Notes: generated from the sequence alone by a model not told the origin. DNA of 64,000 nucleotides from Virgifigura sp964551315 (GCA_964551315.1 CAZKCM010000018.1:7006-71005), one strand, 5' to 3'; shown: positions 7,555 to 15,295, counted from the first letter of the stretch. Program-made: numbers and translations.

Positions 7555-8788
7555 CACCGGCCTCCCGCTTCCCTCGCGCGACGGAGGCTCGCGCCCGCAC
7601 CGACCCGGCTTGTCCGGCGTCCCGCAACGCCAGCAGGGCATAGGCCGCGCGCCACAGGGTCAGCGCATCCCGCCAGCCGCCGGGCCCCAGCTCCGCATGG
7701 AACAGGTTGTCGACGAGATAAAGCCGGGCCCGGCCTTCGGGCAGGGCGGCGGCCAGCCGGGCGCTCTCGCTGGCCGGCACGATGGGGTCGTCCCGGCCGT
7801 GCAGCAGGACCACCCGCGTCGGCGCCCGGCGGAGGTCGCGGCCTTCCAGGTCGAGGGCGCGCAGATCGGCGCGGAGGCCCGCCGGCAGGGCGTCGATCAG
7901 CGCCGGCACCCGCTCCGGGTCCCGGTTGGTCACCAGCCGGTAAACCGCCCGGGCCTCGGCGCCGAGTCCCACTGCCAGGTCCGCGACCTCCGCCGCGGGG
8001 TCGGCCCGGCGCCGCCTTGCCATGGCGATCAGCGCCGCGCGGTCGCCGCGATCGGCGATCCGGCCCGCGTTGCTCTCCACGAACAGCCATTTGCCGTAGG
8101 CGTTCGGCGGGCGGTATCGCCAAGGCCCGCCGGGCGTCTCGCGATAGTGGCCGGTGGTGAAGAAGGTGATGGCCGCCTCGATGTCGTAATAGCCGCCGAT
8201 CCCGACGAAGAAGTCGGCTCGGGTTCCCGGGTCCGCCGCGCGGGCGGCCAGCAGCGCCGGGCCGACGGCGTAGGAGATCGCGATCACGCCGGTCGGCTCC
8301 GGCCGCGGGCCGTGGGCGCGCCCCAGGAAGGTGAGGGCGTCCGCGACCTGCCGGATGTTGGCCGCGCTCACCCGCAGCGCCCGGAAGCTCGGGAGGTCGG
8401 GGACGAGAACGGCGAACCGGGCGCGCGCCAGCGTGCTTGCGAAGGCGACCAGCCGCGGATCGTCCCGGCCGGCGGGGGCGAGACCGGGGACCAGAAGCAG
8501 CACGGCCTCGGGCCGCCCCGCGCCGGGCCGGTAAAGGTCGGCGTCGTAGCGGCGCCCCTCGACGGCGAAGGACAGGGGGCGCCGCTCGGGCGCCGGAGTC
8601 GCGGTCTTGAGCCGGCTCGGCCCCGGGCCGGCGGCCACGTCCTCGAGAATCATCCGCGCCTCGCCGAGCCGCCCCGGCGCGCAGGCGCCGAGCGCGAGCA
8701 GCGCCGGCAGCAGCGCGAGGAGGACGGCGCCGACGGGCCGGCCGCGGGCCGTTGCCCATCGGCTTGCGATGCGCCTCATGACGCCCAT
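7508..8788 (-). CDS. Alpha/beta-hydrolase-fold lipoprotein
   Basis: A predicted 426-residue lipoprotein. A basic N-terminus and hydrophobic stretch end at LLALGAC, so lipidation is expected. The mature part follows the alpha/beta-hydrolase plan: an early strand with LLLVPGLAPAGRDDPR, a nucleophile-elbow position GVIAISYAVGPALLA, an acid loop VVLLHGRDDPIVPA and a terminal histidine NLFHAEL. The elbow lacks the usual GxSxG: the Ser is preceded by A-I and followed by Y-A. The start at 8788 is tentative; 8779 would give MRRIASRW and the same signal. The C-terminal tail is arginine-rich and overlaps the end of the CinA-like gene by 47 bases. No close functional family is recognised. Confidence 0.72.
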   Translation of the reverse strand: MGVMRRIASRWATARGRPVGAVLLALLPALLALGACAPGRLGEARMILEDVAAGPGPSRLKTATPAPERRPLSFAVEGRRYDADLYRPGAGRPEAVLLLVPGLAPAGRDDPRLVAFASTLARARFAVLVPDLPSFRALRVSAANIRQVADALTFLGRAHGPRPEPTGVIAISYAVGPALLAARAADPGTRADFFVGIGGYYDIEAAITFFTTGHYRETPGGPWRYRPPNAYGKWLFVESNAGRIADRGDRAALIAMARRRRADPAAEVADLAVGLGAEARAVYRLVTNRDPERVPALIDALPAGLRADLRALDLEGRDLRRAPTRVVLLHGRDDPIVPASESARLAAALPEGRARLYLVDNLFHAELGPGGWRDALTLWRAAYALLALRDAGQAGSVRARASVARGKREAGVRPAPRPGARRRARE

Positions 8789-8893
8789 ATCGGAACAAAC
8801 CCGCGCCCCCGCCAGGGCCGCGGCCGCGCCATTGCCCCCGCGCCGCCGTTGCATCCGCCCGCGGGCAGCGGCTAGCTTGTGGGACGCCGCGGC

Positions 8894-8982
8894 GCCCGCT
8901 TGGTGGAATTGGTAGACACAAGGGACTTAAAATCCCTCGGCCCGGAAGGGCCGTGCCGGTTCGAGTCCGGCAGCGGGCACCA
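8894..8982 (+). tRNA. tRNA-Leu (anticodon UAA)
   Basis: The acceptor strands GCCCGCT (8894-8900) and AGCGGGC (8972-8978) pair perfectly, followed by discriminator A and an encoded CCA. The D arm reads TGGTGGAATTGGTAGACAC. The anticodon stem AGGGA/TCCCT holds the loop CTTAAAA with anticodon TAA, reading UUA codons. A long variable arm (CTCGGCCCGGAAGGGCC) makes it a class II tRNA, as expected for Leu. The T arm is GCCGG-TTCGAGT-CCGGC. Its 3' end is repeated at 9820-9868 beyond a toxin-antitoxin pair, so it is probably the attachment site of a small island. Confidence 0.97.
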
Positions 8983-8983
8983 G
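8935..8983 (+). repeat. Direct repeat copy 1 (3' end of tRNA-Leu), putative att site
   Basis: These 49 bases cover the variable arm, T arm, acceptor 3' strand and CCA of the tRNA-Leu gene plus one base. They match 9820-9868 at 43 of 49 positions by direct comparison, including two runs of 13-14 identical bases. This is the arrangement left when an element integrates into a tRNA 3' end. Confidence 0.7.
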
Positions 8984-9121
8984 CGCAGATCCGGAAGGTG
9001 CGCCTTGCCGGTACCAAGCGGGCCCAGCGATGGGGTTACGGACGGTTGCTGCTCGGCCTACCGCGGAACCATGCGATCCGATCGGCCGCGGTGCAGCCGT
9101 CAGAGTCGGCGGCGTCCACGC

Positions 9122-9484
9122 TCAAGCCGGCAACAGGTCGATTTCCGCGTGGATCTTTGTGTACGGCACCGACAGCCCGTCACTGTCCTCGATCAGCCCA
9201 ATCCGCTTGAGCAGCGCCACGTCGCTGTGGACGTTCTTGTAGTTGCGGCCAAGCCTGCGGGCCAGCTCGTAAACGCTGGTGTGAGGATGCCGCTGCAACT
9301 CCCTGAGCAGCTGGAGCCGCTTCTCGGAGATCACCTGGGTCAGCATCGTGACATCGGTGAAGTAGATGGCCTCCGTTGTCTCCACGGCTTCGCCGCGTTC
9401 AGCGCGTTTCCAGGCATCGATGAACTCCCGGCCTAGCCGCTCCGGGGTGCCGGTGCCGATGACGACCTCCCTCTGCTTGGTCAT
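9122..9484 (-). CDS. TumA-like HTH antitoxin (HVO_A0114-type DNA-binding protein)
   Basis: A 120-residue predicted winged-helix DNA-binding protein. The helical segment VISEKRLQLLRELQRHPHTSV precedes YELARRLGRNYKNVHSDVALL, a clear HTH of the kind called HVO_A0114-family DNA-binding proteins. It ends with a wing and the sequence KIHAEIDLLP. Its ATG overlaps the stop codon of the upstream toxin gene by 4 bases (ATGA), so the pair is translationally coupled in the order toxin then antitoxin. It would bind its partner and repress the operon through the palindromic operator near 9780-9810. Its base composition looks less GC-rich than the neighbours, fitting an acquired element. Confidence 0.75.
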   Translation of the reverse strand: MTKQREVVIGTGTPERLGREFIDAWKRAERGEAVETTEAIYFTDVTMLTQVISEKRLQLLRELQRHPHTSVYELARRLGRNYKNVHSDVALLKRIGLIEDSDGLSVPYTKIHAEIDLLPA

Positions 9485-9771
9485 GATTCACCTCGCTTGC
9501 GGCGCACGTCCGCCATGAAGTCCGCCCATAGCTGTTCTACCGTACGAAACACGTAAGGCTCCTCCTGGTCGCCCAGATGCCGGTGGTCGCCCTTGCCCAG
9601 CTCGTTGTCGTACCCGACGATTCGTCGTCCATCCTTGCCGTAGTAAAGCCGATACTTCAGCCCGTGCGGCCGCTCGCTCGACGCGACCGGCAATCGCCAG
9701 ATCACGGCCTCAAGTATGGCGCCGTCGGGGAAGACCAACTTGCGCCGGAAAATGAGAGACGCCCCGGGCAT
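9481..9771 (-). CDS. TumE-family (DUF6516) toxin
   Basis: A 96-residue protein of the DUF6516/TumE toxin type, recognised by the block GYDNELGKGDHRHLGDQEEP and by the basic-aromatic region KYRLYYGKDGRRIV. In this family the toxin is paired with an HTH antitoxin; its molecular target is not well established. I place the start at 9771 (MPGASLIFRRKL) because the -10 box TATAAT at 9784-9779 predicts transcription beginning at about 9772. An ATG at 9780 would lie inside the -10 box and one at 9807 upstream of it. The gene overlaps the antitoxin by 4 bases and is the first gene of the pair. It lies inside the putative tRNA-Leu-borne island. Confidence 0.75.
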   Translation of the reverse strand: MPGASLIFRRKLVFPDGAILEAVIWRLPVASSERPHGLKYRLYYGKDGRRIVGYDNELGKGDHRHLGDQEEPYVFRTVEQLWADFMADVRRKRGES

Positions 9772-9778
9772 CCGTGGC

Positions 9779-9807
9779 ATTATATACCATATGGTGTATA
9801 ATGCCAT
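9779..9807 (-). promoter_or_regulatory. AT-rich palindromic promoter/operator of the TumE-TumA pair
   Basis: On the minus strand, ATGGCA (9807-9802) and TATAAT (9784-9779) are spaced by 17 bases, a credible -35/-10 pair. The spacer contains the near-perfect palindrome TATACCATATGGTGTATA (9783-9800) with core ACCATATGGT, a probable operator for the HTH antitoxin. The block is strikingly AT-rich against its GC-rich surroundings. Confidence 0.6.
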
Positions 9808-9819
9808 ATATAAAAGCGG

Positions 9820-9868
9820 CCTCGGCCCGATGGAGCCGTGCCGGTTCGAATCGGGCAGCGGGCACCAG
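9820..9868 (+). repeat. Direct repeat copy 2 (partial tRNA-Leu 3' end), putative att remnant
   Basis: A degenerate copy of the last 49 bases of tRNA-Leu plus flank, with the acceptor 3' strand and CCA intact but no 5' half of a tRNA in front. It differs from 8935-8983 at six positions: four in the variable arm and two in the T arm, one of which breaks a T-stem pair. It therefore cannot be a functional tRNA. It ends 20 bases before the histidine kinase gene. Confidence 0.7.
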
Positions 9869-9888
9869 TGCCCCGGGTTCGCGTCCCG

Positions 9889-12195
9889 CTATCCTTCCCG
9901 CGGAATGAGGATCCGGCACCGCAGGCCGTCCGGGGCGTAGGTGAGGTCGGCGCGGCCGCCGAGGTCGTAGGCGACGGTGCGCTCGATCAGCGTGGTGCCG
10001 AACCCCGGCTCCCGCGGCGCCGTCACCGGCGGTCCGCCCCGCTCCGTCCAATCCAGCCGCAGATGGGGGCGGCCGTCGCGCTCTTCGGTGTTCCAGCGCA
10101 CTTCGATCTGCCCGGACGGCACCGAGAGGGCGCCGTACTTTGCCGCGTTGGTCGCCAGCTCGTGCAGCACCAGGCCGAGGCCCAGCGTCTGCCTCGGCGA
10201 CAGCGCCAGCTCGGGGCCGTCGATCTCGAGCGCCCGCGCCGCGGTCCCGTGCGCCTTCAGCGTCTGGCGGACGACCTTCTCCAGGCGGGTCGAGCGCCAG
10301 TTCGCCTGGGTCAGCAGGCCGTGCGCGGCGGCCAGCGCCCGCAGCCGCCCGGCGAAGGACTCGCCGAAGCTTTCAAGGGAGGTGGCGCGCCGAAGGGTCT
10401 GCGCCGCGATCGACTGCACCACCGCCAGCGTGTTCCGCACCCGGTGGTTGAGCTCGGCGAGCAGCAGCTTGCGATGCTCCTCCGCCTCCCGCCGCTCGGT
10501 GACGTCGACGCAGGCGCCCGTGGTGTAGAGAGGCCGGCCGCGCTCGTCGAAGAAGGTCCGACCCTTGTCCGACACCCAGCGCAGGCTGCCGTCCGGCAGG
10601 ATCACGCGATAATCGATGTCGAAATCCGCGCCCTCCCGCACGGAGCGCTCGACCGCGGCGACAAGCGCCGCGCGGTCTTCGGGATGCACCCGCTCGAGCA
10701 GGTCGTCGACATGGCCAAGGGCTTCGTCCTCCGCCGCGTCCCGGTTCGCGCCGGCCTTCTCCTCGATGGGCATTCCATAAAGCCGCCGAAGGTTCTCGTC
10801 CCGGCTCACCAGATTGCTGCGCAGGTCCCGGCGATAGGTGCCGGTGCCGGAGGCGTAGAGTGCCGCGCGCAGACGCTCCTCGCGCTCGCGCACCGCCGTT
10901 TCGATCCGCTTCTTTCGGTCGATGTCCTCGACGACGCAGACGAAATAGTGCGGCGCGCCGAGCCCCTCGTCTCTCACGAGCGACACCGTCAGGCGGATCC
11001 AGATCGGGCATCCGTCCTTGCGAATGTAGCGCCTCTCCATCGCGTGGTTGCCGTCCCCGCCGGCGAGCAACCGCTCGGCGTTGGCGATGTCTGCCGCGAG
11101 GTCGTCCGGATGGGTGATGTCCTGATGGCGCTTGCGCAGCAGTTCGTCCTCATCGTAGCCGGTGATCTCGCACAGCCGCCGGTTCACCCGCAGCCAACGG
11201 CCGTCGAGCCCGACATGGGCAAGGCCCACCGCCGCCTGCTCGAAGGTCGCCCGGAATCTGGCCTCGCTTGTCCGCAGCGCCTCCTCGGCGCGCTTCCGTT
11301 CGGTGATGTCCGTGCAGACACCGACGAGATGCGTGGGGTGTCCGTCCGGGCCGGGGCGCAGGCGCGCCTTTTCCGCCAGCCACACGACCCGCCCGTCCGG
11401 TGTGAGCACACGGAATTCCACGTCGAAGAGCGCGTCGCCTCGCCGCGCCGCGGCGAGCGCCGCTTCCACCCGCGGGCGGTCCTCGGGGTGGATCATCCGG
11501 GAGAAGGTCTCGACCGTGCCGCTGCCGAGGCCGAACACCTCCACCGCGTTGTCCGACCGCGTGGAGATCCCGGTGGCGAGGTCCCAGTCCCAGGCGACCA
11601 TCCGGTTGGCGGCCAGGCCGAAGCGCAGGAGCTCCTTCTGCTCGCGCAACGCGTCCTCGACCTCCTTGCGCCGGATCGCGGCGCCGAGGCCGTTGGCGAC
11701 GGCCTGCAGGAATTCGATGTCGTCAGGCCCGAAGCGGCGGGGCCGGTCGGCGGCGACCTCGATCACGCCATAGCTGCGGCCGGCCGCCTGAACCGGGACG
11801 CCGAGCAGCGCAACCACGCCGCGTTCATGCAGCGGTCCGGGCGCTCGGAATTGCGGCCGGTCCGGCAGGTTGTCGATCGCGAGCGGCTTGCCCGTCCGCA
11901 GAACCTGCGTCGCCGGAGCGGTGGCGTCGGCCGCGAACGACATCCGGCCGATCAGGTCGTCGGCCCAGCCGACGCCGGCGCGTAGAAGGAAGTCGCCGGT
12001 GGCTGGACGATACTGCAGAAGTTGTGACCATCCGGTCTGTATGCCGTCGTCGGCATGGACCGCCGCGGCCCGGAAGAGGGCGTCGAGGTCGGCCGTCTCG
12101 TCGAGGGCCTCGGCGCTTAGCGCCGCCAGGGCGGAGGCCCGCCGCTGCGCGGTGGATCGCGGACTGGCCGATGCCTGCAATGCGCTCCCAACCAT
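9889..12195 (-). CDS. HWE-family sensor histidine kinase with GAF and three PAS domains
   Basis: A 768-residue soluble sensor kinase from the preferred start. Domain order: GAF (about residues 20-180), three PAS/PAC units (about 195-305, 315-425, 430-560) each ending in TDITERKRAEE, EDIDRKKRIE or VDVTERREAEE, then an HWE-type kinase core. The H-box LLAELNHRVRNTLAVVQSI and N-box HELATNAAKYGALS mark the HWE family, common in alphaproteobacteria and often phosphorylating single-domain response regulators. No transmembrane segment is visible. The start at 12195 has GAAGG 5-9 bases upstream; a longer frame to 12315 adds a polar, low-complexity leader that looks non-coding. The nearest partner is the Crp/Fnr gene upstream on the same strand. 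No response regulator is adjacent. Confidence 0.88.
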   Translation of the reverse strand: MVGSALQASASPRSTAQRRASALAALSAEALDETADLDALFRAAAVHADDGIQTGWSQLLQYRPATGDFLLRAGVGWADDLIGRMSFAADATAPATQVLRTGKPLAIDNLPDRPQFRAPGPLHERGVVALLGVPVQAAGRSYGVIEVAADRPRRFGPDDIEFLQAVANGLGAAIRRKEVEDALREQKELLRFGLAANRMVAWDWDLATGISTRSDNAVEVFGLGSGTVETFSRMIHPEDRPRVEAALAAARRGDALFDVEFRVLTPDGRVVWLAEKARLRPGPDGHPTHLVGVCTDITERKRAEEALRTSEARFRATFEQAAVGLAHVGLDGRWLRVNRRLCEITGYDEDELLRKRHQDITHPDDLAADIANAERLLAGGDGNHAMERRYIRKDGCPIWIRLTVSLVRDEGLGAPHYFVCVVEDIDRKKRIETAVREREERLRAALYASGTGTYRRDLRSNLVSRDENLRRLYGMPIEEKAGANRDAAEDEALGHVDDLLERVHPEDRAALVAAVERSVREGADFDIDYRVILPDGSLRWVSDKGRTFFDERGRPLYTTGACVDVTERREAEEHRKLLLAELNHRVRNTLAVVQSIAAQTLRRATSLESFGESFAGRLRALAAAHGLLTQANWRSTRLEKVVRQTLKAHGTAARALEIDGPELALSPRQTLGLGLVLHELATNAAKYGALSVPSGQIEVRWNTEERDGRPHLRLDWTERGGPPVTAPREPGFGTTLIERTVAYDLGGRADLTYAPDGLRCRILIPREG

Positions 12196-12358
12196 GGCGA
12201 CCTTCAAAGCGCGGCGAGCCGCCGGTGCCGACGACTGGGTTCGAATCGGCGAAGGTCCGGCCGCTCGGTCGAATGCGTCCTCTGCGACACGACGATCATG
12301 GCGACAACACCTCATCCTCGCGGCGACCGGTGTCGCCGCTTCCCGGTCCAGATGATCC

Positions 12359-13144
12359 CTAACCCCGGCGCTTCATGCTGGCACCCAGGCCCGGATCCGG
12401 GCGCAGGTCGAATCCCTCGTCTTCGGCCTGCGCGCATGCGACGAGCCGGTCCATGTTGATGACCGTGATGTAGCCGCCGCTGAGCTGTAGGATTCCCATC
12501 CGCTGCCAGGACCGGAGTTGCTTGTTCACCGCCTCGCGCGTGACGCCCAGCATCTGCGCCAAATCCGTCTGGGACAGCTTCAGCGCGATGCGAACGCCGG
12601 TCTCGCAGGGATGTCCATGCGCGATGGCCAGGGCCTCCAGCTTCTTGGCGAGCCGCGCACGCAGGCTGAGGAAGGCGAACTCGCCCAGGCGGTCCGTGTT
12701 CTCGCGCAGCCGCTCGCACAGCAGCTCGATCAGATGCCGCGCCAGCCGCGGCTCCTCCTCGACGAGCGTCAGGAACAGGGGACGCCGGATGACGAGAAGC
12801 TGGCTGTCGGTGACGGCGCTGGCGCTCGCCGTGCGGGGCAGCGCGTCGAGCAGCGCGATCTCGCCGAACACGTCGCCTGGCTCCATCAGGCCGAGCGTCA
12901 GCTCGCGCCCGCCCAGCCCGACCACCGAAATCCGGATGAGGCCGGAAACGACGCCGAACAGGGCGTCCCCCTCGTCGCCTTGCTGAAACAGCAGCCTGCC
13001 CTTGTCGAGACGGCGGACGTGGCTGAGGCGGGCCACCCGGAGCAGCAGATCGGGATCGAGGTCCCGGAAGACGAAGCTGCGTCCGATCAGCCGTGCCTTT
13101 TCCTCCGGGCTGATGTCGGCGGCCGGTTTGGCGGTCCGTTCCAT
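12359..13144 (-). CDS. Crp/Fnr-family transcriptional regulator
   Basis: A 261-residue regulator with an N-terminal cyclic-nucleotide-binding-like beta-barrel (RRLDKGRLLFQQGDEGDALF, then LMEPGDVFGEIALLDALPRTASA) and a C-terminal winged helix (LSQTDLAQMLGVTREAVNKQ). The phosphate-binding cassette GEIALLDALPRTASA retains Glu and the Arg-Thr-Ala segment used for cAMP binding, so a nucleotide effector is plausible. The N-terminal cysteines of Fnr-type iron-sulphur sensors are absent. Two cyclase genes lie elsewhere in the window (15314 and 59293), but no direct link can be shown. It precedes the HWE kinase on the same strand with a gap of about 160 bases. Confidence 0.88.
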   Translation of the reverse strand: MERTAKPAADISPEEKARLIGRSFVFRDLDPDLLLRVARLSHVRRLDKGRLLFQQGDEGDALFGVVSGLIRISVVGLGGRELTLGLMEPGDVFGEIALLDALPRTASASAVTDSQLLVIRRPLFLTLVEEEPRLARHLIELLCERLRENTDRLGEFAFLSLRARLAKKLEALAIAHGHPCETGVRIALKLSQTDLAQMLGVTREAVNKQLRSWQRMGILQLSGGYITVINMDRLVACAQAEDEGFDLRPDPGLGASMKRRG

Positions 13145-13341
13145 CGCGTCCTCCCTCGCGTCCCGGGATGCGTGAGCCGTTCGCGCCGGCCGGTCGTTGC
13201 CGTCGGCGCCGCACCCCGGACGGGTCCGCTTCCCGGGCGCATTATGGAGCCATTGTGAAGCGGTTCATAGCCGGATCGCGCCCGCGGCCGTAGACGAGAC
13301 GATGCCGCATCGGGCGGCGAATGACTTGAAGGGAGGTATGC

Positions 13342-14418
13342 ATGTCTGCGGATGGATCACAACCGGTGAACGGCGAGAAGGTTCACGCCTTCGTGGGGCA
13401 AGTCGTCAACGATATGGCGGCGGCGATGTCGGGGGTGATGACCAATCTTGGGCACAAGCTCGGCTTCTATCGGGCGATGGCCGGCGCCGGCCCGATCTCG
13501 CCGAAGGATCTCGCCCAAAGGACGAATACCCACGAACGCTATGTGCGCGAATGGCTGAACAACCAGGCGGCCGGCGGTTACGTCACCTATCACCCTCAGA
13601 GCCGCACCTACGAACTGCCGGCGGAGCACGCCGCGGTGCTGGCCGACGATGGCGGCGCCGTCTTCCTGGCGCCGGGCTTCGACCTGATCTCCAGTCTCTG
13701 GCTGGACGAGGACAAGATTGCCCAGGCCCTGCGAACCGGAGAGGGCATCGGCTGGCACGAGCATCACCACCGGCTGTTCTTCGGGACCGAGGCGTTCTTC
13801 CGCCCGGGCTACAAGGCCAACCTGACCGAAACCTGGATCCCGGCGCTGGAAGGCGTCGAGGCGAAGTTGCGGGCGGGCGCCCGGGTCGCCGATGTCGGCT
13901 GCGGCCACGGCGCCTCGACCATCGTGATGGCGGAGGCCTATCCCAACTCGACCTTCGTCGGGTCCGACTACCACGACAAGTCGATCGAGGTTGCCCGGCG
14001 CCGCGCGGCGGAGGCCGGCGTCTCCGACCGCGTCGCGTTCGAGGTCGCCACCGCGAAGACCTTCTCCGGGGACGGCTACGACCTGATCTGCTTCATGGAC
14101 TGCTTCCACGATCTGGGCGATCCGCTGGGGGCGGCGAAGCACGCGCGCCGGGTCCTGGCCGATGACGGCACGGTCCTCATGGTCGAGCCGTTCGCCGGAG
14201 ACCGCGTCGAAGACAACATCAACCCGGTCGGACGGATGTACTACGCGGCGTCCACCGGGATCTGCACCCCGAACTCGCTCTCTCAGGAGGTCGGGCTCGG
14301 CCTCGGCGCCCAGGCCGGCGAGGCGCGTCTGCGGGCGATTCTCGCGGAAGCCGGGTTCGGCCGCGTCCGCCGCGCCGCGGAGACACCCTTCAACCTCGTC
14401 ATCGAGGCGCGGCCTTGA
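13342..14418 (+). CDS. Class I SAM-dependent methyltransferase with N-terminal winged helix (Rv2258c-like)
   Basis: A 358-residue protein with an N-terminal winged-helix dimerisation region (AQRTNTHERYVREWLNNQAA, then GYVTYHPQSRTYELP) and a Rossmann methyltransferase domain. Motif I is VADVGCGHGASTIVMAEAYP, the acidic residue after strand 2 is in FVGSDYHDKS, and motif IV-like DLICFMDCFHDLGDP follows, then LADDGTVLMVEPF. This architecture matches the Rv2258c-type methyltransferases, whose substrates are mostly small and unknown. A purine-rich GGGAGG lies 8-13 bases before the start. It stands alone, divergent from the Crp/Fnr regulator 197 bases away. Confidence 0.82.
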   Translation: MSADGSQPVNGEKVHAFVGQVVNDMAAAMSGVMTNLGHKLGFYRAMAGAGPISPKDLAQRTNTHERYVREWLNNQAAGGYVTYHPQSRTYELPAEHAAVLADDGGAVFLAPGFDLISSLWLDEDKIAQALRTGEGIGWHEHHHRLFFGTEAFFRPGYKANLTETWIPALEGVEAKLRAGARVADVGCGHGASTIVMAEAYPNSTFVGSDYHDKSIEVARRRAAEAGVSDRVAFEVATAKTFSGDGYDLICFMDCFHDLGDPLGAAKHARRVLADDGTVLMVEPFAGDRVEDNINPVGRMYYAASTGICTPNSLSQEVGLGLGAQAGEARLRAILAEAGFGRVRRAAETPFNLVIEARP

Positions 14419-14481
14419 CGCGGCCGGGACCAGAAGCATAGGACGCCGACAAGCACACCCTTGCCATGACCCGCGACGGTG

Positions 14482-14513
14482 GCCCCTTCCCCGCGCAAGG
14501 CGGGGGAGGGGGC
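14482..14513. repeat. GC-rich intergenic hairpin
   Basis: GCCCCTTCCCCGC and GCGGGGGAGGGGGC flank the 5-base loop GCAAG. The arms pair almost perfectly, giving a very stable stem downstream of the methyltransferase gene. Similar purine/pyrimidine hairpins recur between genes in many high-GC alphaproteobacteria. It could stop transcription or be a dispersed repeat; no T-run follows. Confidence 0.5.
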
Positions 14514-14626
14514 GCCGCGCCCGTTAAGGGCGCCGTCCCTGCGTGGACGTGGACAGCGCGGGCCGGACGCTCTTACAGTGCGGGAAGGTCGGACAGGGGA
14601 TTCAACCGACAGGGGGAATCGGACGG

Positions 14627-15295
14627 ATGGACCGGCATCTCGGAACGGAGGGGCGAGGCGTGGCATCGGGGTCTTTCGCCGCAGCGCTGATTGCGGCCCT
14701 CCTGTTCTCACTCGTGTCGCATGGCGGCGCAGCCGGGGCCGCGGAACCGCCGGCCGATTGCGCGGTGGCGCGGCTGACCGGCACGGCCACGGTCCTGCGC
14801 GAAGGCGCCAGCCTGCCGCTTCGGCCCGGCACGCCCTTGCGGCCGGACGACCAGGTCGTCACGGCCGACGGCTCGCGTCTCGCGATCGCCTGTTCCGACG
14901 GGTCGAGCTTCGTCATCGGCGAGCGCTGCAGCGTGTCGCTCACGGCTTTCGACGGCGCGGGGGATGGGGGCGGCGCAAGCGCCCTCGTCGATCTGATCGA
15001 AGGCATCCTCCGGCTGGCTCTGTCGCCGCAACCCGCCTGGAACGGACTCGAAGTGCGGACGGCAACGGCGATCGCGGCCGTTCGGTCGACCGAGTGGATC
15101 GTCGAATCCGCGCCGGAAGGCACCGCGGTCTTCGTCGTCGAAGGGGCGGTGTCGGTGTCGGGCCGGGCCGGCGGCGAGGTGCTGCTGCAGCCGGGTTACG
15201 GGACCGACGTGCCGCCCGGCGGGGCGCCGGGCGAGCCCAAGCGCTGGGGGGCGGCGCGGGTCGAGTCCGCCTTGGCTCGCACGCGCCTGCCCTAG
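14627..15295 (+). CDS. FecR-domain periplasmic protein
   Basis: A 222-residue secreted protein. A signal peptide (hydrophobic FAAALIAALLFSLVSHGG, cleavage after AAGA or nearby) precedes a FecR-type domain: GTATVLREGASLPLRPGTPLR, then DDQVVTADGSRLAIACSDGS, then VRTATAIAAVRSTEWIVE and AVFVVEGAVSVSG. FecR domains without an ECF sigma partner frequently accompany CHASE2 cyclases, as here: the cyclase gene begins 18 bases downstream. The start at 14627 gives a normal signal peptide with AGGGGGA about 11 bases upstream; an ATG at 14543 would add 28 non-conserved residues. It probably relays a periplasmic or envelope condition to the cyclase, which is inference from gene order. Confidence 0.8.
   Translation: MDRHLGTEGRGVASGSFAAALIAALLFSLVSHGGAAGAAEPPADCAVARLTGTATVLREGASLPLRPGTPLRPDDQVVTADGSRLAIACSDGSSFVIGERCSVSLTAFDGAGDGGGASALVDLIEGILRLALSPQPAWNGLEVRTATAIAAVRSTEWIVESAPEGTAVFVVEGAVSVSGRAGGEVLLQPGYGTDVPPGGAPGEPKRWGAARVESALARTRLP

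Noticed and set aside
8984..9819. An integrase or recombinase in the tRNA-Leu island
   Set aside because: Both strands were read; only the toxin-antitoxin pair gives protein-like frames.
9820..9868. A second functional tRNA-Leu
   Set aside because: There is no 5' half, anticodon arm or D arm, and the T stem has a mismatch.
9838..11985. A 715-codon plus-strand open frame over the HWE kinase
   Set aside because: Antisense shadow; the minus strand carries GAF, PAS and kinase motifs in order.
12196..12315. A 40-residue N-terminal extension of the HWE kinase
   Set aside because: The extension is polar and low in complexity, and the ATG at 12195 has a better ribosome-binding site.
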